Source: Syntrophomonadaceae bacterium (GTDB lineage Bacteria; Bacillota; Syntrophomonadia; Syntrophomonadales; Syntrophomonadaceae). Taken from it: a stretch of DNA of 32,746 nucleotides. The notes beneath the pieces are model-generated. The model saw only the letters and a list, made by a program, of their open reading frames with translations, ran no database searches and was not told the DNA's origin. The stretch covers positions 1-32,746 of the forward strand of contig JAQUXM010000021.1 of NCBI GenBank assembly GCA_028692415.1. The letters are read 5' to 3'. The translations under genes and the position numbers were made by a program. Each line of letters begins with the position of its first letter. Positions within the stretch are counted from its first letter, which is position 1. Below, piece by piece: positions 1-8,461 of this stretch.

Positions 1-35
1 TATCCCTATCAGTATCCTTATAGGAGCGTGATAAG

Positions 36-1145
36 ATGGATAGACTCAAACCGTTTAATGATTTAAAACCGATAAGTCGGCTGGAGGTAGAGGAAAACAA
101 GGCGCTATTGAAGCAGGCCGAGGACACCCGTGTTGCTATCGAAATATTAAATTATGAGATTAATTCCCTCCCAAATCCGTCTATTCTATTGGATACCCTA
201 TCATTGCAGGAGGCCAAGGCCAGTAGCAACATAGAAAATATTTTCACCACCAATGATGATTTATATAGAGGCATTGTTTTTGATAGCTTCACTGCCGAAG
301 CCAAAGAAGTTTCCCGATATAAAGATGCTCTTTTTATAGGATTCAACAACCTGAAGGAAAAAGGCATTTTGTCTATTAGCGATATTGAGTCCATTAACGA
401 GCCGGTGAACAAAAGACAGCGGGGTATAAGAGCAAATTTACCGGAGTTTGAAAGTAGTTATACCCGAATAGCCAATGTATCCAACGGCCAAAACGAAATA
501 CTATATACACCGCCCCACGGCAAGGAATTACTAAATAAATTACTGGTGGATATGCTCGAGTATGTCTATGATGATGAGATGTTTCCCGCCCATCCCCTGG
601 TAAAGATAGCCCTGGCGCACTACCAATTCGAGAGCATTCATCCTTTTTATGATGGTAATGGTCGTACCGGCAGAATACTCAATATTTTGCTTCTATGCCA
701 GAAGGGATATTTAAGCTATCCGATTCTTTATGCCAGCTCTTACATAATAAAAAATAAAAATGAATATTATGCCCTTTTGCAAATTTGCAGGCAAGAAGAT
801 AATTACCCATTATTTATTAAATATATGCTGAGTTCCTTCGAGACAACTGCTAAAAAAACCTTGCAAATGGTAAACAACATAAAAAGTCTTATGGGAAAAT
901 ACTCTGATGAAGAATTTCTAAAAACCCTTAGGGGACAGAAACCAGTCTTGCGCCAGGTTATGGAGCTTATTTTTAAAAAGGTATATATAAGAATTGAAGA
1001 CCTAGTTGAATTAGGAGTCCATCGCCAGACCGCATCCAGCTATTTGCAGCAGTTGGTTGACCAAGGCCTGTTGCAGGAAGAAAAAATACAGAGAGATAAA
1101 GTATTTAAGAATATAGAGTTATTAAAATTGTTCGAAGGAGAATAA
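36..1145 (+). CDS. Fic family protein (Fic/DOC AMPylase-like), class II type
   Basis: 369-aa ORF with canonical Fic motif HPFYDGNGRTGR and an N-terminal SSNIEN matching the inhibitory (S/T)xxxE(G/N) motif; winged-helix-like C-terminus. Confidence 0.93.
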   Translation: MDRLKPFNDLKPISRLEVEENKALLKQAEDTRVAIEILNYEINSLPNPSILLDTLSLQEAKASSNIENIFTTNDDLYRGIVFDSFTAEAKEVSRYKDALFIGFNNLKEKGILSISDIESINEPVNKRQRGIRANLPEFESSYTRIANVSNGQNEILYTPPHGKELLNKLLVDMLEYVYDDEMFPAHPLVKIALAHYQFESIHPFYDGNGRTGRILNILLLCQKGYLSYPILYASSYIIKNKNEYYALLQICRQEDNYPLFIKYMLSSFETTAKKTLQMVNNIKSLMGKYSDEEFLKTLRGQKPVLRQVMELIFKKVYIRIEDLVELGVHRQTASSYLQQLVDQGLLQEEKIQRDKVFKNIELLKLFEGE

Positions 1146-1148
1146 GGG

Positions 1149-2876
1149 ATGATTAATCAAGCCGACATCAATGCCAAAGTCAACCTGGTCACTAAAATCG
1201 CCAACAAACTTCGCGGTCCCTATACTTCTGAAAAATACGGCAACGTTATTATACCCATGTCGATTCTCCGGCGTTTTGACTGTGTCCTGGAGAGTAAAAA
1301 CCAGAAAATAAAAAAGATTCTTAAAAAGTTTGAGAAACTCCAAGTGGATGGAAAGCTCATCGAACAGGCAGTACTGAAAGAATGTGGAGTGCCTTTCTAC
1401 AATAAAAAATGCGTTAGCTTTGAAGCCTTAATCGGTGACAGCGATAATATCAACGCCAACTTTATCGAGTTTATTACGTCCTATTCCCCCAGCATAGAAA
1501 ACATCTTAAAAGGTCTTAAATTCAAAGAAGAAGCAGAATTCATGATTAAAAAAGGTATCCTCTTTGAAGTAGTCAAAGCCTTTTCGGAAGTCGATTTTCA
1601 CCCTGAAAGTACGGATCAGCTGACTATGGGTTATGTTTTTGAAGAAATCATAAGAACCTATAAATCAAATGCCGAGGCCGGTGATCATTATACACCCCGC
1701 GAAGTCATTGAGCTCTGCGTCGAATTGATGATGGCGGAAAATGTGAATGAGCTAGACAAAGAAGGCAAAATCATCAGAATCTATGACGGTTGCTGTGGAA
1801 CAGGGGGAATGCTTACCGTGGCCAAAAGGAAGCTTAACGATATGATCGGCACCAGTGGACGGGTGCGCCTATTCGGGCAGGATAACAATCCTGAAGCCTA
1901 TGCGGTGTGTTGTGCCGAAATGCTTATGCTGGGTGAGGATGCCAAAAACATCTTTGAGGGCAACACCCTGACCGAAGACCATTTAAAAGGGGAGAGGTTC
2001 GACCTGCTTATTACCAATCCTCCCTTTGGAGTGGAGTGGAAAACAGAAAAAACTATTGTGGAAAGAGAACGCAGCAGCAGCAACAATCGCTTTGTGGCAG
2101 GGCTACCAAGAGTCAGCGACGGGCAACTGCTATTCCTGCAAAATCTGCTGGCCAAAGCTGAAAATGATGCGAGAATCGCCATTATACTCAACGGTTCCCC
2201 TCTATTTTCCGGTGACGCAGGCAGCGGGGAAAGCGAGATCAGGCGCTATGTTATGGAAAACAATCTGCTGGAAGCCATTGTGGCTCTGCCTGACCAGATG
2301 TTTTATAACACCGGAATCTATTCATATATCTGGATACTATCGAAAAGCAAATTAAAAAGGCGGGATAAAAAGGTTCAGTTAATTAATGCCGTAAGCTTTT
2401 ACGATGAACAGAAGCCCAAATCTCTGGGCAACAAGCGTAAATATATTTCCTCCCAACACCGGGATAGAATCGTCCGGCTTTACCGCGACTTCGAGGAGAA
2501 TGAACATTCCAAAATATATGACGCCGCCCACTTCGGCTATAACAAGGTAGTGGTGGAGCGTCCCAAAAAAGACGAAGACGGCCAGCCTATTCTTAAAAAA
2601 GGTGCACTGCAAGCGGATGCCTCCCTGCGGGATACGGAAAATATTCCGCTCAAAGAGGACATAGATGAATACTTCCGGCGGGAAGTATTGCCCTATGTGC
2701 CGGATGCCTGGATTGATTATGACAAAACCAAGGTCGGCTACGAGATCCCCTTTAACAGGTATTTTTATAAATACACCGCACCCCGGAAGGCTGATGAGAT
2801 ACTCGCTGAAATCATGGTGATTGAGGATGATATTAAGGATACCATTTCTGCACTTCTGGGCCGGGTGAATCCTTGA
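1149..2876 (+). CDS. hsdM: Type I restriction-modification system DNA methyltransferase subunit M
   Basis: 575-aa ORF with SAM motif region YDGCCGTGGML and catalytic NPPFG motif, N-terminal HsdM-like helical region, followed directly by HsdS. Confidence 0.95.
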   Translation: MINQADINAKVNLVTKIANKLRGPYTSEKYGNVIIPMSILRRFDCVLESKNQKIKKILKKFEKLQVDGKLIEQAVLKECGVPFYNKKCVSFEALIGDSDNINANFIEFITSYSPSIENILKGLKFKEEAEFMIKKGILFEVVKAFSEVDFHPESTDQLTMGYVFEEIIRTYKSNAEAGDHYTPREVIELCVELMMAENVNELDKEGKIIRIYDGCCGTGGMLTVAKRKLNDMIGTSGRVRLFGQDNNPEAYAVCCAEMLMLGEDAKNIFEGNTLTEDHLKGERFDLLITNPPFGVEWKTEKTIVERERSSSNNRFVAGLPRVSDGQLLFLQNLLAKAENDARIAIILNGSPLFSGDAGSGESEIRRYVMENNLLEAIVALPDQMFYNTGIYSYIWILSKSKLKRRDKKVQLINAVSFYDEQKPKSLGNKRKYISSQHRDRIVRLYRDFEENEHSKIYDAAHFGYNKVVVERPKKDEDGQPILKKGALQADASLRDTENIPLKEDIDEYFRREVLPYVPDAWIDYDKTKVGYEIPFNRYFYKYTAPRKADEILAEIMVIEDDIKDTISALLGRVNP

Positions 2877-4177
2877 TGGCTGTAAAAATGAAAGATAGCG
2901 GTATTGAATGGATCGGGGAGATCCCGGAGGGCTGGAAAATTTCAAAAGTAAAATATTTTTATCAGTCACAACTGGGAAAGATGCTACAGCCATCCCAACA
3001 AAGTAATAATGAATCACTGGAAAAGTATCTTTGTGCCATTAATATAACTTGGGATGGAATAAAAAATCAAAATGAAATAAAAGAGATGTGGTTTAATGAA
3101 CGGGAAAAGAAGATATTTAGTGTAAAACAAGGTGACTTGCTAGTTTCTGAGGGCGGAGATGCTGGACGAGCATGTATTTGCGATATAGATTTCCCATGCT
3201 ATATCCAGAATGCGGTTCATAGAGTTAGAGCATTGGAAAAAGCAACTAATGAGTATCTTTATTATTGGATGTATGTGTTAAAAGCAATCGGATATATCGA
3301 TTTACTATGTAACAAAGCTACGATTATGCATTTTACACAAGACAAATTATTAAACATTGATTTCCCGGTTGCGCCAATTGCTGCCCAAGGAAGAATTGCA
3401 GGCTATCTAGATCAAAAATGTAGCGACATAGATAAAGTTATCTCTGCCAAACAAAGGCAGAATGAATTGCTGAGGGAGCAACGCCAGTCTATTATTTATG
3501 AAGCCGTTACCAAAGGACTGGATAAGAATGTCAAGTATAAAGATAGTGGAATAGAGTGGATCGGGGGTATGCCATATACATGGAAATGTAGAAGGCTAAA
3601 ATACCATGTAACCATAAATCCTACCACCACACTCATTAAAGAGTTTCTGGATGATGATACAGAGGTATCCTTTGTTCCAATGGAAAACCTTCAAAATGGC
3701 TACCATTATATTTCGGCGATACCTTTTTCAAAAGTAAAAAATGGATATACTGTTTTTGTAGAAGGAGATATTTTACTTGCAAAAGTGACTCCGTGTTTTG
3801 AAAATGGGAATATTGCTATAGCTAAAGATCTAATAAAGGGAATAGGTTTTGGCTCAACAGAAATTCTAGTTATAAGGTGCCGCAGCATCAACCCACGTTT
3901 CACATATTATTGTTTACAGAATCCAACGTTTAAGGAAAGAGCTGTTGCTGAAATGTATGGAGTTGCAGGATTGAAAAGGATTCCTCCATTATTTGTTGAG
4001 AATAGCTTTTATCCTTTCCCCACTCCCCCCGTTCAGAAATGTATTGCCGATTTTCTCGACCAAAGGTGTGCCGAGATTGATCGAATTTTAAATACTAATA
4101 ATCAGATAATTGAAAAATTGAAAGAATACCGGCGGAGCATTATATATGAAGCGGTCACAGGTAAAATCGAAGTATAA
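2873..4177 (+). CDS. hsdS: Type I restriction-modification system specificity subunit S
   Basis: 434-aa ORF overlapping hsdM by 4 nt (ATGA-type); two half-subunits each starting KDSGIEWIG..P..WK and ending RR/RQSIIYEAVT. Confidence 0.95.
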   Translation: MMAVKMKDSGIEWIGEIPEGWKISKVKYFYQSQLGKMLQPSQQSNNESLEKYLCAINITWDGIKNQNEIKEMWFNEREKKIFSVKQGDLLVSEGGDAGRACICDIDFPCYIQNAVHRVRALEKATNEYLYYWMYVLKAIGYIDLLCNKATIMHFTQDKLLNIDFPVAPIAAQGRIAGYLDQKCSDIDKVISAKQRQNELLREQRQSIIYEAVTKGLDKNVKYKDSGIEWIGGMPYTWKCRRLKYHVTINPTTTLIKEFLDDDTEVSFVPMENLQNGYHYISAIPFSKVKNGYTVFVEGDILLAKVTPCFENGNIAIAKDLIKGIGFGSTEILVIRCRSINPRFTYYCLQNPTFKERAVAEMYGVAGLKRIPPLFVENSFYPFPTPPVQKCIADFLDQRCAEIDRILNTNNQIIEKLKEYRRSIIYEAVTGKIEV

Positions 4178-4235
4178 ACCATGCTGAAGAGTATTATCGA
4201 TAAAACCGAGAGAGCTTATATGGTGAGGTGAAGAA

Positions 4236-5246
4236 ATGAACTTGGTAACGCATAGCAAGATACTCTTATACCAGACAGACGAAGGCAAAGTAATTGTTGA
4301 TGTTTATTTTTTTAATGAAAATTTTTGGCTGACTCAAAAGGCGATGAGCGAACTTTTCGCAGTAAACATTCCTGCGATTTCGAAACACTTAAAAAATATT
4401 TATGAAACAGGTGAGCTTGAAAGAAACGCAACTGTTTCCATTGTGGAAACACTTCGAAACGAAGGGGACAGAGAAATTAGCCGCCTGCTTGAATATTATA
4501 ACCTTGATGCAATTATTGCAGTTGGCTATCGGGTCAATTCCAAAAAAGCTACGCAGTTTAGAATATGGGCGACAACTACTTTGAAGGAATACATTGTCAA
4601 GGGATTTGTACTTAATGATGAAATGCTTAAAAACGGCAGGCCCTTTGGCAGGGACTATTTCGAAGAACTGCTGGAACGTATCCGTGAAATACGGGCCTCG
4701 GAGCGCAGAGCTTATCAGAAGATTGCCGATGTATTTGAACAGTGCAGCAGCGATTACAGTGCAAAAGCCGATGAAACTAGAACTTTTTACGCATTTGTAC
4801 AGAATAAAATGCACTTTGCAATAACCGGACAGACTGCAGCTGAGATAATACACACTAGAGCTGACAGCGAACATCCGACCATGGGTTTAACTACCTGGAA
4901 GGCTGCCCCGCAAGGAAAGATCATTAAAAATGATGTTAAGGTTGCGAAGAACTATCTGAACGAAAATGAGCTAGACCGCCTCAACAGAATTGTTAATATG
5001 TACATAGACTATGCCGAGTTCCAGGCTCTCAACCAGGAACTTATGACTATGAAGGATTGGCTTGATATCACTGACGAATTTCTGAAGTTTAATCGGCAGG
5101 AAATATTAAATAATGCTGGTAAAGTAAGCCATTTAGATGCTATGGTAAAAGCAGAGCGGGAATATGAAAAATTCAGGGTAAAGCAGGACAAGGAATACAT
5201 ATCGGACTTTGACCGGGTAACCGAAAAATATCTAAAAGGGAAATAA
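4236..5246 (+). CDS. RhuM family protein (virulence_RhuM)
   Basis: 336-aa ORF; N-terminus ILLYQTDEGKVIVDVYFFNENFWLTQKAMSELFAVNIPAISKHLKNIYETGEL is typical of RhuM; often found inside hsd loci. Confidence 0.88.
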   Translation: MNLVTHSKILLYQTDEGKVIVDVYFFNENFWLTQKAMSELFAVNIPAISKHLKNIYETGELERNATVSIVETLRNEGDREISRLLEYYNLDAIIAVGYRVNSKKATQFRIWATTTLKEYIVKGFVLNDEMLKNGRPFGRDYFEELLERIREIRASERRAYQKIADVFEQCSSDYSAKADETRTFYAFVQNKMHFAITGQTAAEIIHTRADSEHPTMGLTTWKAAPQGKIIKNDVKVAKNYLNENELDRLNRIVNMYIDYAEFQALNQELMTMKDWLDITDEFLKFNRQEILNNAGKVSHLDAMVKAEREYEKFRVKQDKEYISDFDRVTEKYLKGK

Positions 5247-5332
5247 AATTAGGACATGCAGCACATTCCCTGTGCATACGAGTGTCTCTACCAACAAAAA
5301 ATGCTTTAATTGGATTTATTAGAGGTGAGCAA

Positions 5333-8266
5333 ATGGCGGAAGAAGATTTAAGGGAAAACCCTTTCCGTGATGAAATTTATGATTATCTTTTAAGTATGGG
5401 CTATTGTCAGAGCAAAAGAGCCGATTATGATTATCAGAATGCGATTGATAAGGCCAAGCTCTTTGAGTTCCTGGAAAGCTCGCAAAAAGAGCAGCTTAAG
5501 CTATTTAAGGCCACGCACGGAAAAGGTTATAAGGAACGGTTTATCAAGCTCTTAAACGATAAAATCAATTCCCGGGGTCTGCTTCAAGCTCTCCATGAAC
5601 AGATTGAGGACTATAGTAGCAGCACCAAGTTTTTTCTGGCCTTTTTTAAGCCTAACCTGGAAGAGATGAACGATGGATTTGGGCTTTATGATAGAAATAT
5701 CCTTTCGGTTCACCGCGAATTTGCCTACGAGGATAAGGAAGACAGCTTCCGGGTTGACCTGGCTATATTCCTGAACGGAATTCCTATTGTAATGATTGAA
5801 CTGAAAAAGCAAACTGCCGGGCAAAGGGCAGGTTTTGAGGGCACCAAGCAATTTAAGTATACTCGTAATCCTGATGAGCCTATTTTCAGCTTCAACCGGA
5901 GGACGCTGGTTTACTTGGCTATGGACGAATTCGAGGCTTTCGTGTCTACTCGGCTGGACAAAAAGGATACCTTATTTCTTCCTTTCAACAAGGGGGCAGA
6001 GGATGAGGGGGCCGGTAATCCAATTGTGGAGGGCCAACACTGCACTCATTATGTATGGGAAGAAATTTTACGGAAGGATATGCTCTTAAAGATTATCCGC
6101 GAATTTATGTTTATTGATGATGAAGGCATTATGATATTTCCCCGGTACCATCAGCTTGACGCGGTGTTAAAGATAGAAGCAGATGTGAGGGCAATCGGAA
6201 TCGGTGGCAGATATCTGGTATGGCACAGTGCCGGCAGCGGTAAGACCAAAACCATTGCCTGGCTTGCCAAGCGGCTGATTAATCTTCCTGAGATTGATAC
6301 GGTTGTGGTCATAAGTGACCGTAATGTTATTGACAGCCAGCTAGGAAATGAAATCACTACCGTTGACGGCAAGAAAGGCGTTGCCAGATGGATAGAAAAT
6401 AACTCTGCAGAGCTATTGAAAGCAATTCAGGCCGGCGGTTATATTGTTGTCACCACCCTGCAAAAATTCCCCTTTATTCTCCAACAGATGGAAGAAAAGC
6501 AGAAACGGAAATTTGCCATTATTATCGATGAAGCACATTCTTCAGCAGCGGGCAAGACCTTGTCAAAGGTGTCGGAAACCTTGTCTGGCAAGTCGCTCAA
6601 GGATGCCGTTGTAAGTGATGAGGCTTATGAGGAGTACGAAGATAGCCAGGGATTGCTGCTTAAGCAAGAAAGCCGGATAAAATCAAGCAGCAACATAAGT
6701 TATTTTGCTTTTACCGCTACACCTAAGACCGAAACCATGGAGCTTTTTGGCAGCAGAAAAGAAATGGGCAAGCAGTATTTTCATAAATATGCTATGAAGC
6801 AAGCCATACAGGAGGGATTTATTCTTAATCCCCTGGCCGCTTATACCACTTATAATGAAAAATTTGAGATCAAGAAGAAAAAGGACGATAACACCGAATA
6901 CGAAAGCAGCAGTGCATCGGCTGCGATTCTCAACTATATTACCAGCTCGGATGAGGTCATTGATATAAAGACTGAGATCATTATGAAGGACTTCATATCC
7001 AAAAGAATACAATGGCTGAGCGGGAAGGGGAAGGCTATGCTTATTACGCCTTCTCGCAAACATGCGGTTTGTTATAAGCTGGCTATTGATAAGTATATAG
7101 AAAAAAACGGCTATGCTTTTAAAGCAGTTGCTGCTTTTACCGGAACCATTGAGATTGAAGGGATAAAATATACCGAGGAAAATATGAATGCAGTCTTTAA
7201 GGAAAAGGATATTAAGAAGCTTATTAGCAACAACGAAAATGTGAGGATTATCGTTGTTGCCGACAAGCTGCAAACGGGGTTTGATGAAACTAAACTATGT
7301 ATTCTTTATGTGGATAAAAAGCTTAATAGCGCTGTTAAAGCAGTTCAAACCCTATCCCGTATCAACCGGGCTTCAGCAGGGAAAAAAACCTTTATTCTCG
7401 ATTTTGTTAATAAAGCGGAGGAAATTAAAGCCTATTTTAAACCATATTTAGGCGGCGAACTTTATCTGCCCCCAGAAAACGAAACAGATCCCAATCTACT
7501 CTTTGTCAAACGGGATAAATTATTGGATTATTATATATTTACAATTGATCAGGCAGATCGGGCTTATGCCTTGATCAAGGATGGCAATAAACACTCCGGT
7601 GAACTGACCGCTCTCTTTGCTCAAATGAAACAAAACTTTAACAAGCTTAAAAAAGATCAACAGAAGTTGTTTACTGCAGAAATATCAAAATTTGTTAAGC
7701 TTTTCTACTATATATCCACTGTTTATAACACTTGGAATAATGATATGAAGCGCTTGGCGGTATTCCTTGATGCTTTACACAATGTGCTGTATCAAAAAGC
7801 CAGTGATACTAAAATAAACCCCGATGAGCTGGTTGAACTGGTCGTTTATTCAGCCGAAAAGGCTGTGGAGGATGAAAACTTACTCGGTGATACCATGGAA
7901 TATTCGTTCGATAAGATCTCAACAGAGTCAGTCATAAAAGAGAAAAGCTACTCGCTGATTGATGAAATAATTGAGCGAATCAATACCCGTTATGGGAATT
8001 ATGAAAATGCTTCCAAGGAGTTCAATGAGATTGTTGATACTCTCAGTAACGACAATGACATGATCGTAAATATCAGGGATAGCTCACCCAGTGCATATGA
8101 GGCCGAAGCCATAGACAAAATCGGGCAAATCTTCGTTAATGGAATATTATCATCCGATGAAGCTCGCTCACAATTCTTTGCCCAAATCAGCAGTGATAAG
8201 GATGTTTTAAGGACGCTGGCCAAAGCAGTAATAAGAAGAATTCAAGATGGGCTAATAGCGAGTTGA
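5333..8266 (+). CDS. hsdR: Type I restriction endonuclease subunit R
   Basis: Nuclease motif D..IVMIELKKQ, Walker A SAGSGKTKT, DEAH box, FTATP, QTLSRINRAS helicase motif. The track begins at GTG 5282, but ATG 5333 has an AGAGGTGAG Shine-Dalgarno and is the better start. Confidence 0.95.
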   Translation: MAEEDLRENPFRDEIYDYLLSMGYCQSKRADYDYQNAIDKAKLFEFLESSQKEQLKLFKATHGKGYKERFIKLLNDKINSRGLLQALHEQIEDYSSSTKFFLAFFKPNLEEMNDGFGLYDRNILSVHREFAYEDKEDSFRVDLAIFLNGIPIVMIELKKQTAGQRAGFEGTKQFKYTRNPDEPIFSFNRRTLVYLAMDEFEAFVSTRLDKKDTLFLPFNKGAEDEGAGNPIVEGQHCTHYVWEEILRKDMLLKIIREFMFIDDEGIMIFPRYHQLDAVLKIEADVRAIGIGGRYLVWHSAGSGKTKTIAWLAKRLINLPEIDTVVVISDRNVIDSQLGNEITTVDGKKGVARWIENNSAELLKAIQAGGYIVVTTLQKFPFILQQMEEKQKRKFAIIIDEAHSSAAGKTLSKVSETLSGKSLKDAVVSDEAYEEYEDSQGLLLKQESRIKSSSNISYFAFTATPKTETMELFGSRKEMGKQYFHKYAMKQAIQEGFILNPLAAYTTYNEKFEIKKKKDDNTEYESSSASAAILNYITSSDEVIDIKTEIIMKDFISKRIQWLSGKGKAMLITPSRKHAVCYKLAIDKYIEKNGYAFKAVAAFTGTIEIEGIKYTEENMNAVFKEKDIKKLISNNENVRIIVVADKLQTGFDETKLCILYVDKKLNSAVKAVQTLSRINRASAGKKTFILDFVNKAEEIKAYFKPYLGGELYLPPENETDPNLLFVKRDKLLDYYIFTIDQADRAYALIKDGNKHSGELTALFAQMKQNFNKLKKDQQKLFTAEISKFVKLFYYISTVYNTWNNDMKRLAVFLDALHNVLYQKASDTKINPDELVELVVYSAEKAVEDENLLGDTMEYSFDKISTESVIKEKSYSLIDEIIERINTRYGNYENASKEFNEIVDTLSNDNDMIVNIRDSSPSAYEAEAIDKIGQIFVNGILSSDEARSQFFAQISSDKDVLRTLAKAVIRRIQDGLIAS

Positions 8267-8410
8267 CGGATAGAATCCAGGGAAGCGTTGAATGGAATTG
8301 GAGAAATTTAAGTAATTTCAATTTATAACTTGTAAGCAGGAATTTAGGCAGTTTTAACGAAAAAATAACCATTCTCATAACATTATGTGATTTTAGGAGC
8401 TGTTATTTTG

Positions 8411-8461
8411 ATGGACTATCGCGACCGGAAGGAACTGAAAGTGAAGGGGTATCATGAGTAA
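8411..8461 (+). CDS. Short leader ORF (MDYRDRKELKVKGYHE) overlapping the start codon of the methyltransferase gene
   Basis: ATG 8411; stop TAA 8459-8461 overlaps the downstream ATG at 8454 in another frame. Only 16 codons, so it may be chance. Confidence 0.25.
   Translation: MDYRDRKELKVKGYHE

Noticed and set aside
2379-3017. 212-aa ORF on the - strand
   Set aside because: Antisense to hsdM/hsdS, unnatural composition, no recognisable family.
8268-8410. AT-rich hairpin GAAATT-TAAGT-AATTTC after hsdR
   Set aside because: Short AT-only stem without a U tract; weak terminator evidence.
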